From Bacillota bacterium (lineage in GTDB: Bacteria > Bacillota > Clostridia > Lachnospirales > Lachnospiraceae), in the NCBI GenBank assembly GCA_023442465.1, contig JAEZZQ010000021.1, forward strand, positions 261,966 through 325,965: 64,000 nucleotides of DNA, read 5' to 3'. The translations under genes and the position numbers were made by a program. The notes below the pieces were generated by a model. That model saw only the letters and a program-made list of their open reading frames with translations. It did not search any database and was not told where the DNA came from. Below are positions 52,467 to 61,544 of the stretch, one piece after another. Position 1 is the stretch's first letter. Every line of letters begins with the position of its first letter.

Positions 52467-53923
52467 AGTATAAAAAACATACAAAAAGCGGTTATCTTAC
52501 GGTATATCTTTCACTGTCTCTTACGCTTCTCCTATCTCTGCTGCTGACATTGGTAGAAGGTGCAAGAATCAATACGATCCGGATGGAAAGCGAATGCGCA
52601 GCGGATATAGGGATGAACAGTGTACTGGCAGAATTTCACAGGGAGCTTTTGGAACAATATGATTTACTCTTTGTGGACAGCTCATATGGAACGGCATCTC
52701 CTTCTGTGGAAAAGTCTGCACAGCACCTTAGGAATTATATGCAGAAAAATTTTACGGTCGGGGAACGAGGGCCTGATAATGTACGGGACTGGCTGGTACT
52801 TTCTGTGGATAAAGCGGTACTTTCAGAATACTCCATCGCTTCCGACAAAAACGGTGATGTGATGAAGGGACAAGCATTGGCCTATATGAAAGAAAGTACC
52901 GCAGAAGGAATGCTTGCAGAAATAACCGGCCATATGTCGGAGAAGATTCCTTCGTTCGAAAGTCTCGGATTGGATACAAGGGATATAGAAGGAGAAAGGA
53001 ACGACATTCAGGCGCAGATAGATGCCATAGAGCTTCCGAAGGAAACGAATGAAAACGATGAGGAAATAGAAATACCGCTTAACAATCCTGCGGATAAAGT
53101 AAATGCGCTTAGAGCAGGCAGTATTCTTTCGCTGGTATTAAAAGATACCTCTTTGCTATCAGGTTCCGCCATTCATACGGAGGACTACATATCCCATAGA
53201 GTCTTGTTCAGAGGAATAGGACCTTCGCCGGAATCAAGTACAAATGGTGCTGTCGATAATATTTTATTCGATGAATATCTAATCGAAAAATGCAGCAGCT
53301 ACGGGCAAGAATTGGATAAATCTCTGCTGAAATATCAGATTGAATATATCCTTGAAGGAAGAGGTTCCGATAAAGAGAATTTGGAAAGGATAGCAAAGAG
53401 GCTTTTGACTTGGAGGGAGGTCTCCAATGTAATATATATTTTGTCTGATTCTGAAAAGTGTGCGCAGGCGAGAGCCTTGGCTCTTAGCCTGACGGCTGTT
53501 CTGCAAGTTCCTGCATTAACTGAGCCGGTTAAATATTCTATTCTGTTCGCATGGGCATATATAGAGAGCTTATACGATGTGAGATGTCTTTTAAACGGCG
53601 GTAAGGTTCCAATGCTGAAAACCGGAGCGGATTGGAAAACGGATATCGATAGTGTGGCGAATTTCAGCGGAGACATGCCCGATGAGGATAATGGGAAAAG
53701 AGGACTTTCCTATGTGGATTACTTGAGAATTATGTTGTTTCTGCAAAAGGATGACACGAAAAAGTTGCGTACTATGGACGTTATGGAAATGGATATACGC
53801 ATAACACCCGGCAACATCAATTTTCGAATGGATGCTTGCTTTGATAGCTTTCTGGCCGATATTTCGGTTTCCAGCGGATTCGGCTATCACTTCGACATAA
53901 GAAAAAGGTATGGCTACGATTGA
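52463..53923 (+). CDS. DUF5702 protein, Tad locus-associated pseudopilin-like
   Basis: The 486-residue protein has a single N-terminal helix (YLTVYLSLSLTLLLSLLLTLVEGARINTI at about 11-35) and a large extracytoplasmic part. It belongs to DUF5702, whose members lie in Clostridia tad loci. The N-terminal arrangement recalls TadE/TadG minor pilins, suggesting a tip or stabilising subunit. It is coupled to the flp gene by ATGA overlap and overlaps the next gene slightly. Confidence 0.8.
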   Translation: MKYKKHTKSGYLTVYLSLSLTLLLSLLLTLVEGARINTIRMESECAADIGMNSVLAEFHRELLEQYDLLFVDSSYGTASPSVEKSAQHLRNYMQKNFTVGERGPDNVRDWLVLSVDKAVLSEYSIASDKNGDVMKGQALAYMKESTAEGMLAEITGHMSEKIPSFESLGLDTRDIEGERNDIQAQIDAIELPKETNENDEEIEIPLNNPADKVNALRAGSILSLVLKDTSLLSGSAIHTEDYISHRVLFRGIGPSPESSTNGAVDNILFDEYLIEKCSSYGQELDKSLLKYQIEYILEGRGSDKENLERIAKRLLTWREVSNVIYILSDSEKCAQARALALSLTAVLQVPALTEPVKYSILFAWAYIESLYDVRCLLNGGKVPMLKTGADWKTDIDSVANFSGDMPDEDNGKRGLSYVDYLRIMLFLQKDDTKKLRTMDVMEMDIRITPGNINFRMDACFDSFLADISVSSGFGYHFDIRKRYGYD

Positions 53924-53963
53924 TTGCCTGCAAACCAATTATGCGATAAGGAGGGGAAAAACG

Positions 53964-54905
53964 GTGTCCTTTTTTTGGATAAGGAAAGCAAAAAACTATA
54001 ATCATATCAAAAATCAAGCAATTCTCCGGGCAAGGTTCTCATGTACAATTCTAAATAACAAACTCTCGCTATTCAAAATAAAATCCGAAAAAAGGACATC
54101 GTTCTTCCCCTTCTTAAACTGCAGGGCCAGCATGACGGTGGAGGCAGCGCTTGCAGTCCCCTTTTTTCTGTTTTTTATAATGAATATTCTGGTTATTTTC
54201 GATATGCTCCGACTCCATGGGAATATTGAAGGAGCGTTACATCAGACCGGCAACCAAATGGCTTTTTACGGATATGCCTATAAGAATGTAGAAGAAATGG
54301 GGTTCTCACTTCCCGATGAGATGAGCTCTATCGCTATGTCGGAAGTGTATGCGAGAGGCAGGGTAATCAGTATGCTCGGAACGGACTATCTGGACAACAC
54401 CTGTCTTTCCTCCGGCGCGGCGGGACTGCACTTTGCCAAATCTTCCGTCATGAAGGAGGATGTCATTGATTTTATCGCTTCTTACAAAGTAAAGCCGCTC
54501 ATCGGAATCATCGGATTCGCTGATTTTCCTATGGAAAATAGATATTACGGGCGGGCCTGGACAGGATATGATGTAGAAAACGGACAAGGAGGGCAGGAAG
54601 AAGACCCGGTTGTGTTCATTGCTGAAACTGGTGTAGTGTATCATTTATCGAGAAATTGTACATATTTGTGTCCCTCTATAAAGATGATTTCTGCTTTCCA
54701 AAAGGATAATATACGAAATGAACAAGGAGAGAAGTATTACGCATGCGAAAGGTGTGGCAGAGTTGGGATTCAGGGAGTTTTATACATTACCTCGCAGGGA
54801 AGCCGATATCATAATTCTCTGGAGTGTTCCGGATTAAAGAGGACGATTTATGCCGTTCACTTATCCGAAACAGGGGGGAAGGGAAAGTGCTCCAAATGCG
54901 GATAA
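53964..54905 (+). CDS. TadE-like minor pilin with Cys-rich C-terminal tail
   Basis: A protein of about 313 residues. After a basic N-terminus, ASMTVEAALAVPFFLFFIMNILVIFDML is a TadE pilin helix. The ectodomain ends in a Cys-rich region with two units of the form VYHLSRNCTYL and RYHNSLECSGL, each followed by a Cys-x-x-Cys pair (CERCG; CSKCG). This looks like a small metal-binding or disulfide module, uncommon for TadE. GTG 53964 has AAGGAGGGG upstream; an ATG at 53910 has no good site. Confidence 0.82.
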   Translation: MSFFWIRKAKNYNHIKNQAILRARFSCTILNNKLSLFKIKSEKRTSFFPFLNCRASMTVEAALAVPFFLFFIMNILVIFDMLRLHGNIEGALHQTGNQMAFYGYAYKNVEEMGFSLPDEMSSIAMSEVYARGRVISMLGTDYLDNTCLSSGAAGLHFAKSSVMKEDVIDFIASYKVKPLIGIIGFADFPMENRYYGRAWTGYDVENGQGGQEEDPVVFIAETGVVYHLSRNCTYLCPSIKMISAFQKDNIRNEQGEKYYACERCGRVGIQGVLYITSQGSRYHNSLECSGLKRTIYAVHLSETGGKGKCSKCG

Positions 54906-55016
54906 AGAAGGACTGATAAAGAAATCTCCGAAGATATGAAGGGGTATGTAAAATGAACGGAGGTTATGAGCTTTGCATTGGTTAAAATAAGGTGAAGAAA
55001 AAGGAGTGTAATACAA

Positions 55017-55439
55017 GTGAAAGTGGAGATGAAATATATGGCGGCAGTTTTTATAATAATGTGCTGTATTTTTGATATAAGAAAGAAGGAAATACCGGTT
55101 CTTCTCATGGCGGCATTCGGGCTTTTGTCCTTAATTGCTGCGGCAGTTGTTCAGAAACCTGAACTATATTCATTTTTGTATTCTCTGATACCCGGAGCGG
55201 CGATGCTGGGGCTTAGTCTTTGTACGAGAGAAAGCATAGGGTATGGTGACGGTGTTGCGGTCCTCGTATTAGGAGTGTTACTGGGGGTTGGGGAATGTGC
55301 CTTTGCTGTTTTGGCAGGACTATTTCTGTCGGCAATTGTCGGACTGGTTTTGCTCATGCTTAAAAAGGTGAGAGGAGAAAGCAGGATGCCCTTTATGCCA
55401 TTCCTCGCTGCAGGATTGGGGGTCGTATTTTTTGTCTGA
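55017..55439 (+). CDS. A24-type prepilin peptidase, second copy
   Basis: The 140-residue protein has four helices. It contains IFDIRKKEIP (first catalytic Asp) and SIGYGDGVAVLVLGVLLG (GxGD). It is a compact TadV-type peptidase and thus a second one in the same locus. One may process Flp and the other the TadE-type or DUF5702 pilins, an inference. The start is GTG with GGAG about 11 nt upstream. It overlaps the following gene by 8 bp. Confidence 0.85.
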   Translation: MKVEMKYMAAVFIIMCCIFDIRKKEIPVLLMAAFGLLSLIAAAVVQKPELYSFLYSLIPGAAMLGLSLCTRESIGYGDGVAVLVLGVLLGVGECAFAVLAGLFLSAIVGLVLLMLKKVRGESRMPFMPFLAAGLGVVFFV

Positions 55440-55875
55440 CTTTTATAAGAAAAGGATGCAGGGATATTTAACGGTAGAGGCTGCTATGCTTATGCCCACG
55501 ATTATTCTTTTGATAGCACTTTTAATATATCTTTCTTTTTTTCTTTATAACAGGTGTATCCTTTCTCAGGATGCTTATCTTCTTGCATTCAGAGGCAGCA
55601 TCCGAAAGCAGGAAGATGAGAGCGCAGTACGAGAATATATAGAGCAGTCGGCTAAGGATCTGTTAGGCAATAAATATATAGGAATGAAGCAACTTGAAAA
55701 AAGTTTGGAGATAAGTAATAAAAAGGTTATGGTAAAGTTAAAAGGAAAGGCTGTAAATGGATGGGCGCTAACGGCTGCAGGCCAGGCGGAGCGAAACGAT
55801 CCCGTAAAATATATACGAAGAATCCGCCTTATGAAAAAGGCAGGAGAGGGGCTGTTGGGTATGAGGGAGGATTAG
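55432..55875 (+). CDS. TadE-like minor pilin
   Basis: The 147-residue protein has a short basic leader, the pilin helix GYLTVEAAMLMPTIILLIALLIYLSFFLYN (Glu at +5) and a mostly helical, charged ectodomain. It has no Cys-rich tail. The start is TTG, with GGGGG 9 nt before; ATG 55456 (MQGYLTVEAA) is the alternative. It sits between the second peptidase and the FHA gene. Confidence 0.85.
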   Translation: MSDFYKKRMQGYLTVEAAMLMPTIILLIALLIYLSFFLYNRCILSQDAYLLAFRGSIRKQEDESAVREYIEQSAKDLLGNKYIGMKQLEKSLEISNKKVMVKLKGKAVNGWALTAAGQAERNDPVKYIRRIRLMKKAGEGLLGMRED

Positions 55876-55888
55876 TTAGGCGATTGTG

Positions 55889-57355
55889 ATGGATGCTAAA
55901 TATTATAAGGATTTAAGTCATAACTATTTGATTTTGAGAAATACCGGCAATGATGGAAAGGTTGAAGAAAAAGAGCTTTCAACTATTGATTCCCCGTCCG
56001 CCAAAGTGGATAGGGAATATAAAAATGAATATCAAAACAAAATGATTACGGGAAACAAGATGAAATATCTTCTTCCATGCAGCATCAGGAATATAAACGA
56101 TGAGATTTATTTTTACTATGAAATAAGCTCTAAGCAAAGTATAAAGAACCTTTATGGGAGGGGAGGAATGAAGTATGAGCAGATGTTTCAATTGTTTGAA
56201 TACCTTCTCGAGGCCTCAAGGGAAGTGGGGAAATATCTGTTGGAGGATAATCGTCTTTTGCTTTCTCCGGAATATATTTATGCAAATCCTGAAGGAGAGG
56301 AGTTCTTTTTCGTGTATTATCCGGGAGATGGAGATACGCCGATAATGCCGCTGGCGGAATTTCTGCTGGAAAAGGCAGATAGGGAAAGCGAAAGAACGGT
56401 CCAGATAATCTATAAAATATATGAGTATATGCAGGATGAAAACTTTATATTGCCGGAGATTATGAAATTGTTTCATGAACCTGCCGGTCATAGTACTGCA
56501 GATTGGGAAGATAGAGGTGGCCGGGGAATAGAAGATACTGAGGAAGTAAAGGGCGTTAAAACGGAAAGAATCGCAGGTGAACGGAAGGAATTGGTATGTC
56601 GGGCTTGGTCGGGCACAGAGGCAGGGGAAGAGGACGCCGAGAAGGAAGAAGGCAGTGAGGATGAAGAAGAAAGCACCTTGACAAAGGGCAATATGATTAT
56701 TTCGGGAATACTATTACTCCTTTGTATAGGTACAATGGTGAGTATTTTCTGTATTCGATATTTTTGTATATTATCAATAGAAGAATCAGTATTGACGGTC
56801 GCTGGGATAATAACGCTTATTATTGTTTCTTCATTTTTGTTGCTATCGCTTATTATGGCACCTGTCAGAGGAAGGAGGTATGGAAAGAGAGGCTATGAAG
56901 AGAGAAAAACGGAGGAGGAAGAAAACGAAGAACCGCAGCAATATATGACGGTGGATGCGTATTTTCAGCCGAAGAAAGAAAAGGAGGATTCCCTGCAAAG
57001 AGGAAGAGAGAAGGAAGACATTTATGGAAGCACTGTTTTTATAGAGACATCTTTATACAGCATAGAAAATAAATTATATGGAGCAAATAAAGGAAATAAA
57101 TATCATATTGACTTAAATAAGCTTCCCTGTACGATAGGAAAAATGGTGGGAGGCGTGGATTTTGTCATTAAGGACAGTTCGATAAGCAGAATACATGCAC
57201 GGTTCACGAAAGAGGGAGAGAACATATACGTGACGGATCTCAATTCAACAAACGGCACTTTCAAGAACGGGCTGCGTCTGGAGCCGAATGAAACGGCAGG
57301 GATAGAAGCGGGAGATGAGCTGAGATTTGGAAAGATGACATTTTGCTACCGATAG
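55889..57355 (+). CDS. DUF6382-FHA membrane protein of the Tad locus
   Basis: The 488-residue protein begins with a DUF6382 domain (about 1-190: YYKDLSHNYLILRNTGNDG, GMKYEQMFQLFEYLLEAS, LLLSPEYIYANPEGEEFFFVYYPG). An acidic linker follows, then two membrane helices (about 270-325), then a charged stretch, then a C-terminal FHA domain (about 414-488: IGKMVGGVDFVIKDSSISRIHARF, DLNSTNGTFKNGLRL). FHA binds phosphothreonine, so it may link a Ser/Thr kinase to pilus assembly. No kinase is in the window. It closes the tad operon. Confidence 0.85.
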   Translation: MDAKYYKDLSHNYLILRNTGNDGKVEEKELSTIDSPSAKVDREYKNEYQNKMITGNKMKYLLPCSIRNINDEIYFYYEISSKQSIKNLYGRGGMKYEQMFQLFEYLLEASREVGKYLLEDNRLLLSPEYIYANPEGEEFFFVYYPGDGDTPIMPLAEFLLEKADRESERTVQIIYKIYEYMQDENFILPEIMKLFHEPAGHSTADWEDRGGRGIEDTEEVKGVKTERIAGERKELVCRAWSGTEAGEEDAEKEEGSEDEEESTLTKGNMIISGILLLLCIGTMVSIFCIRYFCILSIEESVLTVAGIITLIIVSSFLLLSLIMAPVRGRRYGKRGYEERKTEEEENEEPQQYMTVDAYFQPKKEKEDSLQRGREKEDIYGSTVFIETSLYSIENKLYGANKGNKYHIDLNKLPCTIGKMVGGVDFVIKDSSISRIHARFTKEGENIYVTDLNSTNGTFKNGLRLEPNETAGIEAGDELRFGKMTFCYR

Positions 57356-57423
57356 ACCAGATTCACAGGATTAAATTCATTGACACAAATATTTGAAAAT
57401 GTTACCCTTTACCATAGTATCAT

Positions 57424-57453
57424 ATCAAAACGAGTGAGGGCACCCGTTTTGAT
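57424..57453 (+). promoter_or_regulatory. Hairpin in the leader of the rhomboid gene
   Basis: ATCAAAACG and CGTTTTGAT pair perfectly over 9 bp around a 12-nt GC-rich loop. There is no T run. A TTGACA lies about 30 bp upstream (57393), so it would be in the 5' leader. It may be an operator or an RNA structure. Confidence 0.35.
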
Positions 57454-57523
57454 AAATGGCATCATTCATTATTTGGGAAGTATGTTTTTTTGCTTCCTGA
57501 GGTAATAATAGTCGGGAGACATT

Positions 57524-58570
57524 ATGGTAAAAGAACAGCTGGAGCATTTTCTTACCGGAGAAGGCTATAATAAAATTCCATCCAATCTGCCGGAATTTAC
57601 AATCTATTTTCATATGGAAAATAATTATGTGAATGTTTTCCATATCATTGATTATAGGAATGAGTTATATATTTCGGAGGATCAATATACTCATATAAAG
57701 AAAAAGATACATGAACTTTTTGGGGAAAAAGGGATTACGAACGTTCATATTTTGTCTTTAATTTTATGTGTGGATTATGAGAAGGCAAAGAATTTGTGCA
57801 AAGAGGATTCCTTATGCTGGTTGATCGACCCTCTACAAGAGCGTCTTATTGTATATGAAAACCAAGTCAGCGATTTTTATGGAATGCGCGGTAAGCTGGA
57901 ATACTGGCTGCTGCACCTTCCTGAAACTATCGGGCAAGAGCCGCAGGCCCAGGAGCCGCGAAGGCGGGACTATCAAAATCTTCCCTTTATTACTATTTCC
58001 TTAGTGGCTATCAATATCGTTATTTTTCTAATATGTACATTCACCGGTGATTTGTTATATAATATAGGAGCATTCAGTGTCACCGGCTTTTTTTCCGACA
58101 AAGAGTATTATCGCCTCTTTTCCTGCATATTTTTGCACTGGGATATAAATCATCTGGTAAGTAATATGCTGGTGCTCTATTATTTGGGAGAAGTGGTTGA
58201 GAAGCATTTTGGACATGTGAAATATATAGTCATATATTTTGTGTCAGGAATATTCGGAAATCTATTGTCTATGAGCTATGAACTATATACGAGTAATTAT
58301 GCAATGTCGGCAGGTGCCAGCGGCGCCATATTCGGTGTGATAGGCGCGCTGTTATTTTTGGTACTCATCCACAAAGGACATTTGGAACAGATTTCACTAA
58401 GCAGATTATTATTTATGATTTTTTATTCCTTATACAGCGGATTTGTGGGGACAAATATAAATAATGCGGCGCATATCGGCGGATTTTTAAGCGGCGTTGG
58501 GACTGCATTTATAATATGGCTTTTATTTTCGGGCAGATTTCGGACAAAGGGTAACGAAGATGCGGCTTGA
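57524..58570 (+). CDS. Rhomboid-family intramembrane serine protease
   Basis: The 348-residue protein has an N-terminal cytosolic domain of about 140 residues, then six or seven membrane helices. The catalytic parts are HWDINHLVSNMLVLYYLGEVVEKHFGH (oxyanion His/Asn), AGASGAIFGVIGAL (nucleophile Ser about 265) and NNAAHIGGFLSG (catalytic His about 315). It cuts single-pass membrane proteins. It follows the tad operon by 170 bp with its own leader, so pilus proteins are candidate substrates but that is only inference. GGGAG precedes the ATG. Confidence 0.92.
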   Translation: MVKEQLEHFLTGEGYNKIPSNLPEFTIYFHMENNYVNVFHIIDYRNELYISEDQYTHIKKKIHELFGEKGITNVHILSLILCVDYEKAKNLCKEDSLCWLIDPLQERLIVYENQVSDFYGMRGKLEYWLLHLPETIGQEPQAQEPRRRDYQNLPFITISLVAINIVIFLICTFTGDLLYNIGAFSVTGFFSDKEYYRLFSCIFLHWDINHLVSNMLVLYYLGEVVEKHFGHVKYIVIYFVSGIFGNLLSMSYELYTSNYAMSAGASGAIFGVIGALLFLVLIHKGHLEQISLSRLLFMIFYSLYSGFVGTNINNAAHIGGFLSGVGTAFIIWLLFSGRFRTKGNEDAA

Positions 58571-58600
58571 GCGAAGCTTTAAGGAAAGGAACGTTTTCAT

Positions 58601-59587
58601 ATGAAAATCAATATTTATTATGGCGGCAGAGGATTGATCGATGATCCTACCTTATTTGTGATTAATAAAATACAGCAGGTATTGGAGGAGCTTAGAGTTA
58701 AGGTAGAGCGCTTTAATTTATTTGAGCTTAAAAACAGCATTACGACTTTGCCTCAGACGCTAAAGGGAGCGGACGGCATTATTCTCGCAACTACTGTGGA
58801 ATGGTACGGGATAGGCGGGTATATGCAGCAATTCTTGGATTCCTGCTGGTTGTATGGCGATAAGGAGAAGATAAGCGGCATATATATGTGCCCGATCGTA
58901 ATGTCTACCACATACGGAGAGAGAGAAGGAAAGCTTAATTTAGCCTCCGCATGGGAGATTCTTGGAGGACTCCCCTGCAGCGGCATATGCGGTTATATTG
59001 CAGATACCTCCCTTCTTGAGACGAATGCGGAATATGTTACTTTAATAGAAAAAAAAGCAGAAAATATGTACCGGACAATAAACCAGAAAATGGCCAGCCT
59101 CCCCGCCAGCAATCAGGCGATTAAGCAGGCCGTATCGCGGGTTCAGATGGATTTGACGCCGCAGGAAACGGAGCAGCTTTCCCAGTATGCCTCCGACGAT
59201 AAATATGTGCAGCGGCAAAAGGAGGATATCCAGGAGCTTACCAGTATTTTCAGAAGCCTGATAGATAACGCGGACGGAGAAGAAAGCGTAGAGGTCATTG
59301 AAAAGTTCAAGCAGAGCTTCAGCCCTCAGCCCGGCTTCCGGGCAGTATATAGAATCATTATCGAAGGACGGAAAAAACATCTGATTATTAAAGTGGATAA
59401 TGCGGATCTGCAATGCTCTTATGGTACTGTGGATCATGCGGATGTGGAATTGCAGTTAAACTCTCAGATACTGGATGATATTATTTATGCGAGGATGACA
59501 TTCCAAAGGGCATTTATGTCCGGCGTGACGAAGCTGAAGGGCGATTTCAAGGTTCTTCGTACCTTGGACCATATTTTTGTATTTTAA
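58601..59587 (+). CDS. Flavodoxin-like NAD(P)H oxidoreductase fused to SCP2 domain
   Basis: Residues about 1-175 form a flavodoxin-like domain (MKINIYYGGRGLIDDPTLFVINKIQQVLEEL; GADGIILATTVEWYGIGGYMQQFLDSCWLYG). Residues about 225-328 form an SCP2 sterol-carrier-like domain (PGFRAVYRIIIEGRKKHLIIKVDNADLQC...LQLNSQILDDIIYARMTFQRAFMSGVTKLKGDFKVL). The combination suggests reduction of a lipid-like substrate held by SCP2. AAGGAAAGGA lies upstream. The helical linker is acidic. Confidence 0.85.
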   Translation: MKINIYYGGRGLIDDPTLFVINKIQQVLEELRVKVERFNLFELKNSITTLPQTLKGADGIILATTVEWYGIGGYMQQFLDSCWLYGDKEKISGIYMCPIVMSTTYGEREGKLNLASAWEILGGLPCSGICGYIADTSLLETNAEYVTLIEKKAENMYRTINQKMASLPASNQAIKQAVSRVQMDLTPQETEQLSQYASDDKYVQRQKEDIQELTSIFRSLIDNADGEESVEVIEKFKQSFSPQPGFRAVYRIIIEGRKKHLIIKVDNADLQCSYGTVDHADVELQLNSQILDDIIYARMTFQRAFMSGVTKLKGDFKVLRTLDHIFVF

Positions 59588-59645
59588 TTTTCTGCTCCCG
59601 CCGTTTTAACGGCGCAGGCAGTGGTTGAAAGGAGTGTAACTATAT

Positions 59646-60056
59646 ATGAGAGACGATAACTGTATTTTTTGCAAAATAGCCAACGGAGACATTCCGTCGA
59701 AGGAAATCTATGAAGATGAAGAATTCAAGGTGATTTTGGATTTGGGACCGGCTACTAAGGGCCACGCGCTCATTTTGCCGAAGAATCATTACCGCGATTT
59801 ATATCAATTGCCGGATGAAGCGGCAGTAAAAGTTATGCTGCTCGCTAAAAAGTTAGCGTCCGGTATGACCCAAAAGCTAAACTGTGACGGCTTTAACCTG
59901 GTACAGAACAATGGAGAAGCTGCCGGACAGACGGTATTCCATTTTCATTTGCATCTGATTCCCCGCTACGAGGATGACGGACAGACATTAGGATGGAAAG
60001 CGATGAAACCTTCGGGAGAAGAGCTTGATGAAGTGCGAAAGATAATCGTTGAATGA
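59646..60056 (+). CDS. HIT-family nucleotide hydrolase
   Basis: The 136-residue protein begins DDNCIFCKIANGDIPSKEIYEDEEF (zinc-type Cys pair) and carries the histidine triad HFHLHLIPRY at about 98-107. It hydrolyses adenosine-5'-phosphoramidate-type substrates. It lies just before the fumarase genes with 15 bp spacing, so it is probably transcribed with them. Confidence 0.93.
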   Translation: MRDDNCIFCKIANGDIPSKEIYEDEEFKVILDLGPATKGHALILPKNHYRDLYQLPDEAAVKVMLLAKKLASGMTQKLNCDGFNLVQNNGEAAGQTVFHFHLHLIPRYEDDGQTLGWKAMKPSGEELDEVRKIIVE

Positions 60057-60071
60057 TTGAAGGGTTGATTT

Positions 60072-60914
60072 ATGCGAACGATACAAGTGTCCGTTATTGC
60101 GGATAATATAAGAGAAATGTGTATAGAGGCTAATCATTATTTGTCGGAAGATATGAAGGCAGTAATGAATAAGGCTGCGTCGGCGGAAAAGGCACCCTTG
60201 GGAAGGCAGGTTTTATGCCAGTTACAAGAAAACCTTGAGATCGCAGCAAAGGATATGATTCCCATTTGTCAGGATACCGGAATGGCGGTCATCTTTATGG
60301 AAATCGGTCAAGAGGTTCATTTCGAAGGCGGTGCTTTAGAGGATGCGGTCAATGAAGGTGTGAGGGCAGGATATAAAGAAGGCTACCTAAGGAAATCTGT
60401 GGTAAAAGACCCTTTGATTCGTGAAAATACAAAGGATAATACTCCGGCAGTGGTTCATTATGAAATTATGCAGGGAGATAAGGTGAAGATTACCGTAGCC
60501 CCGAAGGGATTCGGCAGCGAGAATATGAGCCGAGTGTTCATGTTAAAGCCTTCCGATGGTATAGAGGGAGTAAAAGAAGCGATATTGACTGCGGTAAAAG
60601 ACGCAGGCCCGAACGCATGCCCGCCCATGGTAGTGGGCGTAGGGATCGGAGGTACGTTTGAAAAGTGTGCCCTGATGGCGAAGAAGGCTCTTACCAGACC
60701 GGTGAACAAGCGCTCGGATATTCCTTATATAATGGAAATGGAAGAGGAGCTGCTTGAGAAAATCAACAAGACGGGAATCGGTCCTGGAGGACTTGGAGGA
60801 AGTACCACTGCGTTTGCGGTCAATATAGATACCTATCCTACACATATAGCCGGACTTCCGGTAGCTGTAAATATTTGCTGCCATGTAAACAGACATGCGG
60901 TGAGGATTATTTAG
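60072..60914 (+). CDS. fumA: Fumarate hydratase class I, alpha subunit
   Basis: The 280-residue iron-sulphur lyase subunit carries the cluster Cys residues in PICQDTGMAV (about 65), NACPPMVVGVGIGGTFE and VNICCHVNRHA. KGFGSENMSR and GPGGLGGSTTAF are also standard. It converts fumarate and malate with the beta subunit. Two-subunit enzymes of this type may act on tartrate instead, but the context fits fumarase. It is followed by its partner 37 bp later. Confidence 0.93.
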   Translation: MRTIQVSVIADNIREMCIEANHYLSEDMKAVMNKAASAEKAPLGRQVLCQLQENLEIAAKDMIPICQDTGMAVIFMEIGQEVHFEGGALEDAVNEGVRAGYKEGYLRKSVVKDPLIRENTKDNTPAVVHYEIMQGDKVKITVAPKGFGSENMSRVFMLKPSDGIEGVKEAILTAVKDAGPNACPPMVVGVGIGGTFEKCALMAKKALTRPVNKRSDIPYIMEMEEELLEKINKTGIGPGGLGGSTTAFAVNIDTYPTHIAGLPVAVNICCHVNRHAVRII

Positions 60915-60950
60915 AAGCTGTTGAGTATCGCTTATTAGAGTGAGAGGATT

Positions 60951-61511
60951 GTGGATAAAATGGATAAGTATATAAATGCACCCATAAGTAGTGAAGAGGC
61001 AAGGGAGTTAAGAGCCGGGGATTATGTTTATATTACCGGAACTATTTATACGGCCCGGGATGCCGCCCATAAGAGAATGTATGAAGCCCTGGAGGAAGGG
61101 AAGGATCTTCCTATAAACCTTACGAATAATATCATATACTATATGGGGCCTTCGCCTGCGCGTGAGGGCAGACCCATCGGTTCCGCAGGGCCTACTACCG
61201 CAAGCCGCATGGATAAGTATACTCCGGATTTTCTTGACAGAGGCCTAAAAGGAATGATTGGAAAAGGCAAACGGACGGAAGCAGTCAGGGAAGCGATCTT
61301 ACGCAATGGAGCAGTTTATTTTGCGGCGGTGGGAGGTGCGGGAGCCCTTCTGTCGCGTTCTATTAAAAGTTCAAATGTAATCGCGTACGAAGACCTCGGT
61401 ACGGAAGCGATTCGTGAATTGCAGGTAGAGAATTTCCCCGTTATTGTTGTGATCGATTCGCAAGGAAATAACTTGTACGAGACGGCATTGGAAAAGTATA
61501 AAGAAATATAA
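60951..61511 (+). CDS. fumB: Fumarate hydratase class I, beta subunit
   Basis: This 186-residue beta subunit contains GDYVYITGTIYTARDAAHKRM, YYMGPSPAREGRPIGSAGPTTASRMDKYTP, GMIGKGKRTEAVREA and AVGGAGALLSRSI, all standard for the beta part of class I fumarase. The start is GTG 60951 or ATG 60960; GAGAGG lies upstream of both. It forms a heterodimeric enzyme with the gene before. Confidence 0.93.
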   Translation: MDKMDKYINAPISSEEARELRAGDYVYITGTIYTARDAAHKRMYEALEEGKDLPINLTNNIIYYMGPSPAREGRPIGSAGPTTASRMDKYTPDFLDRGLKGMIGKGKRTEAVREAILRNGAVYFAAVGGAGALLSRSIKSSNVIAYEDLGTEAIRELQVENFPVIVVIDSQGNNLYETALEKYKEI

Positions 61512-61544
61512 TCTTTTAAATATAAAAGGCAGGAAGAAGATAGC

